Assembly: GCA_963733265.1 (NCBI GenBank)
Contig: CAVTCF010000005.1
Span: forward strand, 124,001-188,000
Direction of reading: 5' to 3'
DNA: 64,000 nt
Source: PALSA-1006 sp963733265
GTDB lineage: Bacteria; Pseudomonadota; Gammaproteobacteria; Burkholderiales; Gallionellaceae
Positions 29,208 through 37,437 of this stretch are shown here, piece by piece. Within the stretch, counting starts at the first letter, position 1, and each line of letters starts with the position of its first letter. The notes under the pieces were generated by a model. It did not search any database. It saw nothing but the letters and a program-made list of their open reading frames with translations, and was not told the DNA's origin. A program made the position numbers and the translations under genes.

Positions 29208-29491
29208 GACGGGGTTCAGGCTAATAAATCCAGCTTCGGATTATAGACTGGCTTCATGACAATTGTTCGGATCATGAAATAGTCCGTCAGAAAGATATTT
29301 TTGAAGTTCTGGCACAAGTTCAATCCATATTTGCACTTACATACTGGGCGTTTTTGAACCGCACAAATTGATTTTCATGTTTTTCCATCCGGGCAACAAC
29401 CCCGTATTCATGATGTCGTCATAATTCTTTGGCAAACTGCTCGGCTCAAATGAGTGGCGCAAATGTTTTCAGGAAACAATGACTGCGAAGT
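29208..29491. other. Divergent intergenic region with inverted repeat and operator-like half-site
   Basis: TTCATGA (29253-29259) and TCATGAA (29272-29278) form an inverted repeat. It is followed at 29280 by TAGTCCGT, identical to the left half of the 20-bp dyad found elsewhere in the window, but the right half is poor. No gene is seen. It probably holds the promoters of the flanking divergent genes. Confidence 0.4.
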
Positions 29492-31828
29492 TTGCTCTCG
29501 GTATGCAGTCAGGAAGCAGTTTGTTGTTCCAGTCGAGAACAAAATCAAATGATTCACAATGCTGATGAAAATGATGGATTTGAGTTATTTCGGGGATATG
29601 TAAGATTGAAACGCACTCTTAAGGCTGTCATCGTTTCCAACGCTCCCGCGCCGTATCGAGTGCCGGGATGGCGGCGTCTTGCAGAGTCGGGAGACATTCA
29701 TCTTGAAGTTATTTACTGCACGAGGCCACACATAGATAGTTCGCTGGATGAGGCTGCGCATGGATTTCCAATTCACTTTTTGACCGGGCGTTACAAGGCT
29801 ATGGAGCGGCGCTTTATGCATTCCGATTTGGGAATATGGGCAATGCTAAACCGGTTGCGTCCGGATGTGGTCATTACGACCGGATTTATCCCGACTTATC
29901 TTTTTGCGTTTGCCTGGGCTGTGCTTCACGGGGTGAAGCATGTTGCGATGACTGATGGAACTGATGAGTCTGAGAAATCACTTACTTGGGTACATCGCCT
30001 CGTTCGCCGAATTGTGTTTGGGCGCACTGCCTCATTTGTTGGTGCATGTGAAGGTTCCAGCGCATTGTATCGCCAATATGGGGTCGATGAATATAAGGTG
30101 CATCTTTCACACCTGTGTACCGATAATGAAAGATTTTCAAAAGTAGAGCATAAGCCGCAAGTCGATTTTATTTTTTGCGGGCGCTTCGTTTCACACAAGA
30201 GACCATATTTTGCTATGCAAGTGGCTAGAGAAACAGCTATCCGTTTGGGGCGGCGCACGTCAATTGATTTTGTCGGGGGCGGGGTCTTGGAAGCGGATAT
30301 GCGCGACTACGCATTACAGATTGCTGATTTTGTTGACGTCCGATTTCGTGGCTATGTAACACAAGCCGAGCTTCCGCCGTGTTATGCGGAGACGCGCATT
30401 TTTCTGTTTCCGTCGGAGTGGGATCCATGGGGGGTGGTTGCCAACGAAGCGTGTGCGACCGGGTTACCTGTAATCGTTTCTCCTCATGCGGGTGTGGCAG
30501 GGGAGCTGGTGTTGGATGGTGTGAACGGTTATGTCAGGCCTTTGGATGTTACCCAATGGGCGGAGGCAGCGGTTAGCCTGCTTGGTAACGTTGAGCTATA
30601 CAACCGCTTTTCTCAATGTGGCAGGGAGCGTGTGGCGGGTTATACATTCGATCATGCGGCACGCGGGTTGGCAGAGGCGATAAAACAGGCTGCACCAATG
30701 AAGAAAGTGTGCATTGTTCAGGCGGTTGCCAAACAATATCGGCGTCCCTTTTTTGACTTGCTTCATGAGAAGTTGAAAAAAGAAGGAGTGTCATTAACGG
30801 TGGTCTATAGCGACCCCAATAAACAGGAAGCCATTCGCAAAGATGCAGTTGAGTTACCCAACACTTACGGCTACAAAGTGCGGGCTTACTGGAGCCCTCA
30901 CTACCGGGTTGTTGTTCAGCCCTGCTTAAGTCAAATAATTTCAGCCGATCTGGTCATTGTCGAGCAGGCATCTAAACACGTGCTCAATTATTTATTGAAC
31001 ATAAAATGTGTATTAGGTTTGGGTCTGGTAGCTTATTGGGGACATGGTCGAAATTGGCAAAAAGATGGTTCTCAGTGGATGGAACTGATCAAACATGCAT
31101 TAATAGGAAGCGTTAATTGGTGGTTTGCCTATACAGACAGAGTTGCAACGTATGTTGCCGATTCTGGGTTTCCCCAAGATCGTATTACTGTTGTTCAGAA
31201 TAGCGTAGACGTAAATACTTTCAAAAGTGCGGTGGATTCTTTTGACGAAGTCAGGCGCTTGGCTCTGAGGCAGACACTGGGTATTTCACCGGAAGCAAAT
31301 GTAGGTCTATTCTGTGGCAGCATGCATGCTACGAAAAAGCTGGACTTCCTGATTGAGGCTGCAATTCTTGTTCATGCCAAGGTTCCGGATTTTCACTTGA
31401 TCATTATCGGTGCCGGCAAGGATGACTACCCTGTGCGCCACGCAGTGGCCACACATGGTTGGATACATTCTATTGGCCCGTTATTCGGGTTGGACAAAGC
31501 GGGCTATTTCGCGATTGCGAATATTTTTTTGTGCCCGGGTCTGGTGGGGCTTGCAGTCCTCGATTCCTTCGCCGCAGGCTTGCCGCTGTTCACAACGAAT
31601 CTTCCAATTCATTCACCGGAAGTTGATTATCTCACCGACACTGTTACGGGTGCGATTACTGAGTTTGACCAGGCAAAATATGCAGAGTCAGTGAGCGCTT
31701 GTCTCAATGATCCGGCGCTGCTTTTGAAAATGAGCAATGCCGCTAAAGAGGCATCCGGAATGTTCAGTGTGGAATCGATGGCTGAAAAATTTTCACAGGG
31801 GATATTCACTTGTCTAAAAAAATCCTGA
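29492..31828 (+). CDS. Double glycosyltransferase (two GT-B domains in one chain)
   Basis: 778 residues containing two complete GT-B units. The first starts at LKAVIVSNAPAPYRVPGW and ends near residue 405, with FCGRFVSHKRPYF and FPSEWDPWGVVANEACATG. The second starts at MKKVCIVQAVAKQYRRPFF and has LFCGSMHATKKLDFL and CPGLVGLAVLDSFAAGLPL. Each resembles a GT4-like enzyme, so the product may add two successive sugars. The first 38 residues are atypical; starts at ATG 29549 or TTG 29606 are plausible. Its end overlaps the next, frameshifted glycosyltransferase by 19 bases. Confidence 0.85.
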   Translation: MLSVCSQEAVCCSSREQNQMIHNADENDGFELFRGYVRLKRTLKAVIVSNAPAPYRVPGWRRLAESGDIHLEVIYCTRPHIDSSLDEAAHGFPIHFLTGRYKAMERRFMHSDLGIWAMLNRLRPDVVITTGFIPTYLFAFAWAVLHGVKHVAMTDGTDESEKSLTWVHRLVRRIVFGRTASFVGACEGSSALYRQYGVDEYKVHLSHLCTDNERFSKVEHKPQVDFIFCGRFVSHKRPYFAMQVARETAIRLGRRTSIDFVGGGVLEADMRDYALQIADFVDVRFRGYVTQAELPPCYAETRIFLFPSEWDPWGVVANEACATGLPVIVSPHAGVAGELVLDGVNGYVRPLDVTQWAEAAVSLLGNVELYNRFSQCGRERVAGYTFDHAARGLAEAIKQAAPMKKVCIVQAVAKQYRRPFFDLLHEKLKKEGVSLTVVYSDPNKQEAIRKDAVELPNTYGYKVRAYWSPHYRVVVQPCLSQIISADLVIVEQASKHVLNYLLNIKCVLGLGLVAYWGHGRNWQKDGSQWMELIKHALIGSVNWWFAYTDRVATYVADSGFPQDRITVVQNSVDVNTFKSAVDSFDEVRRLALRQTLGISPEANVGLFCGSMHATKKLDFLIEAAILVHAKVPDFHLIIIGAGKDDYPVRHAVATHGWIHSIGPLFGLDKAGYFAIANIFLCPGLVGLAVLDSFAAGLPLFTTNLPIHSPEVDYLTDTVTGAITEFDQAKYAESVSACLNDPALLLKMSNAAKEASGMFSVESMAEKFSQGIFTCLKKS

Positions 31829-32962
31829 TTGCAACGATTATGCGGCCCGAAGGTGAAACCGGAGTTCAAACGCATTTTCGAACATTCATCGCCTACCTGA
31901 AAAATGCAGGTCGGCAATGTGAGCTGATCACACCTTTTTGAAGCACCTCTTTGGCAGGTATATCCTATATTTGGCCTGCGTAAACTGGTTAATCTTTTTA
32001 GTCGGGAAACCGGGGTTTGGTGGTACAGGTACTGGCATGCTTATTTTTTACAATATGTATTGAAGCGCCGACTGAAAACTGGAGAACACTGCGTGATTTA
32101 TGCGCAATGCCCGCTTTCAGCACAAGCTGCGCTGAATGCCCGTGTGTCGAATAAGCAGACGGTGATGATGGTAGTGCACTTCAACATATCGCAAGCCGAC
32201 GAGTGGGTTGGCAAGGGCTTAATATCGAATGGCGGACGATATTACCGGGCAATTCAGGATTTTGAAGCTGATGTTTTGCCAAAGCTGGACGGGCTGGTAT
32301 TTGTATCCGATTTTATGCGGCGTGAGCTGTTCGGACGTATCCCGGCAACGGCAGGTGTCCCGTACCGTATCGTGCCCAATTTTTTGCCTGATCCCGGCAT
32401 GGAAACCGATACCGTTGAAGTAAACACCGATTTGATTTGCATCGGTACTCTGGAACCGCGTAAGAACCAACGCTACGCTTTGGACATTGTGGCAGCTTCA
32501 GTGCGTATTGGAAGACCTCTAAGCTTGACATTAGTTGGCGACGGGCCTGACCGAATGATGCTTGAAAGTTTGGCTCAGGAACTGGGCATCAGGCAACAAG
32601 TTAGTTTCGCCGGCTTTATGCGCAACGCTGCCGACCTTATTCAAACCCATGCCGGTTGTCTGCATGTGGCTCGATTGGAGAATTTACCGCTTGCGCTAAT
32701 CGAGGCGTTGTCGCGCAGTGTACCCGTCTTTGCGCCTGCTGTAGGGGGTGTGCCGGAGGTATTTGCCGACGGAAATGAGGGGCGTTTTATTCCTCTGGAC
32801 GACGCCGAAACTGCCGCCCGTATAATCATCGGGTGGCTGGATTCGCCGCCGATAATGGAGAAGGCCAAGCTTGCTGCCCGAAGCAAATTTCTTTCGCACT
32901 TTGAAGCCGGGCAGGTTGCCGCCAGTTTGACTGACTTCCTCAGCAATCAATTGCAAACATGA
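31810..32962 (+). pseudogene. Glycosyltransferase (GT4) split by a +1 frameshift
   Basis: Reading starts at TTG 31810 with AGGGG eight bases upstream and gives MSKKILIATIMRPEGETGVQ, a normal GT4 start. It meets TGA at 31939-31941 after 43 codons. The run of five T at 31935-31939 is one base too long: dropping one T continues as FEAPLWQVYPIFGL and joins without a break to the frame ending at 32962, giving about 383 residues, the normal family length. The distal part has LICIGTLEPRKNQRYALD, LVGDGPD and HVARLENLPLALIEALS. It could be a recent inactivation, a sequencing error, or a +1 shift at UUU UGA as in release factor 2. No Shine-Dalgarno-like stimulator is visible before the site. Confidence 0.8.
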
Positions 32963-32996
32963 CAAATAATTTTAATGCTTACCGGCTTTTTGAACT

Positions 32997-34142
32997 ATGC
33001 GTATCCTGATTGCGCATAATGCCTATCAGCTTCGGGGTGGTGAGGATTCAGTAGTCGCGGCCGAAATTGAATTGTTACGCGCACATGGCAATGAAGTCAT
33101 TTTGTACCGGCGTGATAATAGCGATATTAATGAAATGTCGAAACCCGCGTTGGCCTTGAATACATTTTGGTCAAAACGCACTGTCAATGATCTCGAAAAA
33201 TTAATCGCGGAGTTTGCTCCCGATGTGATTCACGCCCATAACACCTGGCCACTAATCTCGCCCTCTTTGTATTGGGCTGCGGAGCGATCTGGACTGCCAG
33301 TGGTGCAAACGCTGCATAATTTCAGGCTGATGTGTTTGAGCGGTGTGTTATTGCGTGACGGCAAAGTCTGCGAAGATTGCATGGGACATTTGCCGTGGCG
33401 GGGCGTGGTCAGGAAGTGCTACAGAGGTTCAACTGCGCAATCCGCCATTATGGCCGCTATGACGGCATTGCATCGCAGTATAGGAAGCTATCGCAAAAAA
33501 GTAACACGATATATTGCCCTCAACGAATTTTGCCGGGAAAAATTTATTGAAGGCGGAATTCCTGCCGGGCGCATAGTGGTTAAACCCAATTTCGTCGACT
33601 TTCCGGAACCTGAAACATTCGCCCGCACGGGGCTGCTTTTCGTGGGCAGGTTATCGGTTGAAAAAGGCATCAAAACGCTGGCTCAGGCTATGGGATACCC
33701 GGATGTTCCGAATTTGAGCGTTGCCGGTGAAGGGCCTGAAATGCATTTACTGGAAGGTGTAGCGGAAATAACCCGATTGGGTAGTTTGGCGGCCGATGCA
33801 GTGCAGCGTGAAATGTGCCGCGCATCCGCATTGGTGTTACCCAGTATCTGGTATGAGAACTTTCCCCGCACCCTTGTCGAAGCGTTTGCATGCGGATTGC
33901 CTGTCATTGCGAGTCGCATCGGTGCTCTTGCAGAACTGGTGCGTGACGGAGAGACCGGTTTGTTGTTTGAACCGGGCAATGCGCAAGATTTGGCAGCCAA
34001 GATGATCTGGGCCAAGTCGCATCCCGAGGAGATGGAGCGAATGGGAAGCAATGCCCGCAAACAATATGAAAGTGAATTTTCAGCCGAAGTGAATTATCGG
34101 TTATTGATGAAAATATATGATGAATCAATCAGTAAGCTATAA
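32997..34142 (+). CDS. Glycosyltransferase, GT4 family
   Basis: 381 residues. The start MRILIAHNAYQLRGGEDSVV, the HAHNTWPLISPSLY motif and a Cys cluster CEDCMGHLPWRGVVRKCYRGS in the N-terminal domain are typical of a GT4 subgroup of EPS loci. The C-terminal half has LLFVGRLSVEKGIKTL, VAGEGPE and LPSIWYENFPRTLVEAFACG. It is intact and follows the frameshifted gene by 34 bp, so loss of that gene would not remove all late-step transferases. Confidence 0.92.
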   Translation: MRILIAHNAYQLRGGEDSVVAAEIELLRAHGNEVILYRRDNSDINEMSKPALALNTFWSKRTVNDLEKLIAEFAPDVIHAHNTWPLISPSLYWAAERSGLPVVQTLHNFRLMCLSGVLLRDGKVCEDCMGHLPWRGVVRKCYRGSTAQSAIMAAMTALHRSIGSYRKKVTRYIALNEFCREKFIEGGIPAGRIVVKPNFVDFPEPETFARTGLLFVGRLSVEKGIKTLAQAMGYPDVPNLSVAGEGPEMHLLEGVAEITRLGSLAADAVQREMCRASALVLPSIWYENFPRTLVEAFACGLPVIASRIGALAELVRDGETGLLFEPGNAQDLAAKMIWAKSHPEEMERMGSNARKQYESEFSAEVNYRLLMKIYDESISKL

Positions 34143-34276
34143 GTTATTACAAAATAAATGATACCTTTTTGCGGGGTGCTAGCCCGATCAGACCAGGAAT
34201 TAAATCCGAAAAATTGTGATTATGTGGGATTGTTTTTTCTAAATTAATCGCTGCAATATCCGATGGTTACTCAAAA

Positions 34277-34296
34277 ACTAGTCCATTCGGACTAGG
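34277..34296. promoter_or_regulatory. 20-bp dyad, candidate EpsA operator (site 1)
   Basis: ACTAGTCCATTCGGACTAGG differs from the perfect dyad ACTAGTCCGTTCGGACTAGT at two positions. It is centred about 110 bp before the start of the WecG-like gene. A further GTCCTA half-site follows at 34303-34308. The rest of the 34143-34395 gap is A+T-rich and holds no gene. Assignment to EpsA is inference. Confidence 0.65.
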
Positions 34297-34395
34297 AGAT
34301 ATGTCCTACGTTGTACATTTAACTTAATCTTTGACGTTTAACCTCATTGCTCAAATTGACATAACAACCAGTTGTCTAAATGAGGAGTGGCGGAA

Positions 34396-35250
34396 ATGAA
34401 CGGAGATAGTCGAGTTACAGGTCATGTGCTGGGTGTGCCTATTGATGTTGTTGACTGGGAAAGTGCGATAAAACGTATTTTTCATTGGGGTGCACAGCGC
34501 GAGTCGCGCTATGTGTGTATCTGCAATGTACACTCGGTAATAACAGCGAAAAATAACAAAGAATTAGGATATGCCGTAGCCCATTCTGACATGGCAACTG
34601 CTGATGGCGCTCCCGTTGCCTGGTTTTTGCGCAAACTGGGCTTTCCCGCGCAGCAGAGAATCAACGGACCTGATTTGATGTGGAAGTGCTGTGCCGAAGC
34701 AGAACGTGTTGGCATGCCGATATACTTATATGGCAGCACACCGGATACATTGGCGTTACTCGAAGCCAATTTAAAACGCAATTTTAATAATCTGGTTATT
34801 GCCGGCAGTCATTCTCCATCCTTTGGTACTATGAGCGATAAGGAAGAAAAGCTTGATATTGAGCGCATCAACGCTTCGGGCGCGGGTTTGGTTTTCGTGG
34901 GCATGGGTTGCCCGAAACAGGAAATCTGGATGGCAAAGAATCGGGGCACGGTTAATGCTGTTTTGGTTGGGGTGGGTGCGGCATTTAACTTCCACGCCGG
35001 TATAATTCAACGCGCACCCTTATGGATGCAAAATTCGGGTTTGGAATGGCTGCACCGTTTGATTTCAGAACCGGGTCGCCTGTGGAAACGATATTTGGTC
35101 ACCAATACCGCTTTTATTGTTGGAACGATTTTTCAACTTTATATTAAGAGGCAGCGCTCTGCCCACGTGGTTCATGCTCCCATTGTGTTGAGCAGAGTTG
35201 AGAATCACCCATCGGCCGTTCTTGAAGTAGCGGAGTCAATCAGATCTTAA
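34396..35250 (+). CDS. WecG/TagA/CpsF family glycosyltransferase
   Basis: About 284 residues from ATG 34396, which has GGAG at 34384-34387; a GTG at 34387 in the same frame is less well spaced. Family motifs are present: TADGAPVAWFLRKLG, RINGPDL, YLYGSTPDTLALL and VGMGCPKQEIWM, then VGVGAAFNFHAG. These transferases add N-acetylmannosaminuronate, N-acetylmannosamine or glucuronate-type sugars to lipid-linked intermediates. It has its own upstream region with a candidate operator, so its expression may be uncoupled from the main operon. Confidence 0.93.
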   Translation: MNGDSRVTGHVLGVPIDVVDWESAIKRIFHWGAQRESRYVCICNVHSVITAKNNKELGYAVAHSDMATADGAPVAWFLRKLGFPAQQRINGPDLMWKCCAEAERVGMPIYLYGSTPDTLALLEANLKRNFNNLVIAGSHSPSFGTMSDKEEKLDIERINASGAGLVFVGMGCPKQEIWMAKNRGTVNAVLVGVGAAFNFHAGIIQRAPLWMQNSGLEWLHRLISEPGRLWKRYLVTNTAFIVGTIFQLYIKRQRSAHVVHAPIVLSRVENHPSAVLEVAESIRS

Positions 35251-35379
35251 GCTTGGGGCGTGCGGTAACGTAAGACAAGCTAAAAGATTTTAATAACTGG
35301 CGGCACCGGTTACTTCATACATCTTGGCGCATCGACAAATCCCAACGGGTATTCTGCTTCCTGAAAGTAGATTCAGGTT

Positions 35380-35865
35380 TCAATCCTGTTTTGCTTTGAT
35401 ACGAATGCCGGTTCTACGGCGTTTTGCAACGATGTAAAGCATGGCGAGTCCGCATGCCATAAAAAGATATTCAGACGGTTCCGGAACAGGACTTGTCGTG
35501 TCACGGAAATCATGGTGATGAAAGAAATCTTCACCGCCTTTGCCAAATTCTCTGATATGGGAATTCCATTGCTGGGAATATTCATCCGATGTGCCGGGAT
35601 GTTGTATTTCGTGTATTGCGAAATTGCCTTGATCCCGACCATTTGAACCAGTGGCAAAGGAAGATTTGCCATCAAAGGATGAATTGAATGGGTTGCTGAA
35701 GTAATTTGAACTTTTGTCAAAGTTGCCACTGAAAGTCATGTCGTTCTTTGCATTGAAAACAGGCGATGAATCTTGATTGGAAGCTGCCGCGGTTGCACTA
35801 AAACCGGCCACTCCGAGTCCGCATGTCAAAACGATTGCAAACAAATTATTTGTGAAGCACTTCAT
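35380..35865 (-). CDS. Short PEP-CTERM protein, candidate XrtB substrate
   Basis: 161 residues with a signal peptide (about 1-28, ending ATAAA). The mature part is Asn/Ser/Phe-rich with repeated FSGNFD, NPFNSSFDGKSSF motifs and a His-rich patch (FFHHHDF). The C terminus has VPEPSEYLF at about 127, a hydrophobic helix and an Arg-rich end, a PEP-CTERM signal. AGGAG eight bases before the ATG is a good ribosome binding site. Its leader contains a perfect hairpin and an interrupted palindrome, listed separately. Confidence 0.9.
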   Translation of the reverse strand: MKCFTNNLFAIVLTCGLGVAGFSATAAASNQDSSPVFNAKNDMTFSGNFDKSSNYFSNPFNSSFDGKSSFATGSNGRDQGNFAIHEIQHPGTSDEYSQQWNSHIREFGKGGEDFFHHHDFRDTTSPVPEPSEYLFMACGLAMLYIVAKRRRTGIRIKAKQD

Positions 35866-35884
35866 GAGAGTATCTCCTAATACC

Positions 35885-35902
35885 GGTTAAAAATATTTAA
35901 CC
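35885..35902 (-). promoter_or_regulatory. Leader hairpin before PEP-CTERM gene
   Basis: GGTTAAA and TTTAACC pair around AATA, ending about 20 bp before the start codon on the minus strand. It lies in the predicted untranslated leader and could affect mRNA stability or translation. Confidence 0.45.
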
Positions 35903-35924
35903 ATAAAAAACTCGGCAAGTATTG

Positions 35925-35958
35925 GGACAACTATCCATATCTACTAGGATAAATGTCC
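35925..35958. promoter_or_regulatory. Interrupted palindrome between divergent genes
   Basis: The element is fully symmetrical in two blocks: GGACA-N3-ATCC-N10-GGAT-N3-TGTCC. It contains CTAGGA and ATGTCC blocks that also occur, similarly spaced, next to site 1 (34292-34306). It is in the promoter region of the PEP-CTERM gene and may bind a dimeric regulator. Confidence 0.45.
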
Positions 35959-36061
35959 ATGATTAGCGGGACAGCCGGCTAAAATTCTGTGCCTTGCGAA
36001 AGAAAAAAGGCAGCATTATTGATACATATTATGACAATTGCTAGTCAATTGTCATTTGTAA

Positions 36062-36081
36062 TATGAGCCGTTCGGACTAGT
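36062..36081. promoter_or_regulatory. Variant dyad, candidate EpsA operator (site 2)
   Basis: The right half TTCGGACTAGT is perfect; the left half is ATGAGCCG. The same ATGAGCCGTTC-GACTA variant occurs in inverted orientation at 44182-44201, so the deviation is itself conserved. It lies about 110 bp before the NDP-sugar pyrophosphorylase start. The remainder of the 35866-36182 gap holds no gene. Confidence 0.55.
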
Positions 36082-36182
36082 GTAAAGTTGTTGCGCCTAG
36101 TTTGGGTAGCGTTAATAAATTTGAAATATGATACAGAGTACAATCCATTATTGAACTAGTTAATAGTTGTTTTAAGTCAATT

Positions 36183-37298
36183 ATGGAAAAAATAAAAGGA
36201 ATGATCCTTGCCGCAGGGCAAGGCACACGGGTACGTCCCCTTACCCAGAATCTTCCCAAGCCGATGATCCCTATTCTCGGCAAACCGGTGATGGAATATC
36301 TGGTCGAACATTTGGCACGCTATGGCGTAGATCAGATTATGGTCAATGTTGCCTACAAGAATTTCAAAATCGAAAACTATTTTGGTAATGGTAACCGCTG
36401 GGGTGTGGACATCGGCTACTCTTTTGAAGGTGTGTACGAGTACGGAGAGATCACCGCGAAAGCAATGGGTTCTGCCGGCGGTATGCGCAAGATACAAGAC
36501 TTTGGCGGCTTCTTTGACACCACTACAATTGTTATCTGCGGAGATGCGCTGATTGACCTCGACATCGGGGCAGCGGTGGTCGAGCACAAAGCGAAGAAGG
36601 CGATGGCAAGCGTAATTACGCTGGAAGTTCCCAATTCGGAAGTCAGCAACTACGGTGTGGTCGAGACCGACGCTGAGGGGCGCATTATTGCGTTTCAGGA
36701 AAAACCCAAACCGGAAGAGGCGCGCTCCAATTTCGCCAGTACCGGTATCTATATTTTTGAACCCGAAGTCATTAATCTGATCCCGCAGGGAAAAGTGTTT
36801 GATATCGGCAGCCAGCTTTTTCCGATGCTGGCGGAAAAGGGCATGCCATTTTTTGCCCAAAAAACATTTTTCAACTGGATCGACATCGGCCACGTTGATG
36901 ATTACTGGACCGTGTTGCAGCGCGTGCTGAAAGGCGAAATCGCACAGATGCAAATGCCGGGTCGCGAAGTTAAACCCGGTATCTGGATCGGTCTGAATAC
37001 ACGTATAGATTGGGATAATGTCAAAATAGAAGGCCCGGTCTATATCGACTCGGGAGTGTGCATTGAGGCCGGGGCAGAAGTCATTGGCCCGACCTGGATA
37101 GCGCACGGATCACACATCTGCAAAAATGCGCGGGTCATTCGCAGCGTGCTGCTGGAATACACACGCATTAGTCCCGGCATGAAGTTTGAAGAAACAATCG
37201 TTTCGCCAAATTATTGCGTCGAACATAAAACCGGCGAGACTTATTATCTGGGCGATGATCGCACCGAACTGCGCTGGGGGGATGCGAGAGGGCGTTAA
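36183..37298 (+). CDS. NDP-sugar pyrophosphorylase (GMPP/RmlA-like) with left-handed beta-helix tail
   Basis: 371 residues. The nucleotidyltransferase core starts with GMILAAGQGTRVRPLTQNLPKPMIPI; VICGDALIDLD holds the metal-binding Asp and FQEKPKPEE the product-site motif. After about residue 255 come hexapeptide-type repeats (IDSGVCIEAGAEVIGPTWIAHGSHI). It resembles mannose-1-phosphate guanylyltransferase-like and glucose-1-phosphate enzymes; the exact sugar is unclear. It is a monocistronic unit that ends at the inverted repeat shared with epsB. Confidence 0.88.
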   Translation: MEKIKGMILAAGQGTRVRPLTQNLPKPMIPILGKPVMEYLVEHLARYGVDQIMVNVAYKNFKIENYFGNGNRWGVDIGYSFEGVYEYGEITAKAMGSAGGMRKIQDFGGFFDTTTIVICGDALIDLDIGAAVVEHKAKKAMASVITLEVPNSEVSNYGVVETDAEGRIIAFQEKPKPEEARSNFASTGIYIFEPEVINLIPQGKVFDIGSQLFPMLAEKGMPFFAQKTFFNWIDIGHVDDYWTVLQRVLKGEIAQMQMPGREVKPGIWIGLNTRIDWDNVKIEGPVYIDSGVCIEAGAEVIGPTWIAHGSHICKNARVIRSVLLEYTRISPGMKFEETIVSPNYCVEHKTGETYYLGDDRTELRWGDARGR

Positions 37299-37303
37299 GT
37301 TAC

Positions 37304-37418
37304 CCGTCATTCCGGCAAAGGCCGGAATCCAGCGGTGTTATTCATTATGCTGTTAAAGCTGATGTCCGCTACGCGGATTGTTTTTCCTGCTGGATTCCGG
37401 TCTTTGCCGGAATGACGG
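37304..37418. repeat. MITE-like inverted repeat, probable bidirectional terminator
   Basis: The left arm CGTCATTCCGGCAAAGGCCG and the right arm ending CGGTCTTTGCCGGAATGACG are inverted copies with CTGGATTCCGG continuing each arm inward. The arms flank a central segment with TCCGC/GCGGA pairing. This CGTCATTCCGGC repeat type is common in proteobacterial chromosomes. It sits exactly between two convergent genes and could terminate both. Confidence 0.7.
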
Positions 37419-37437
37419 CCTAATGGATTAATTGGGT

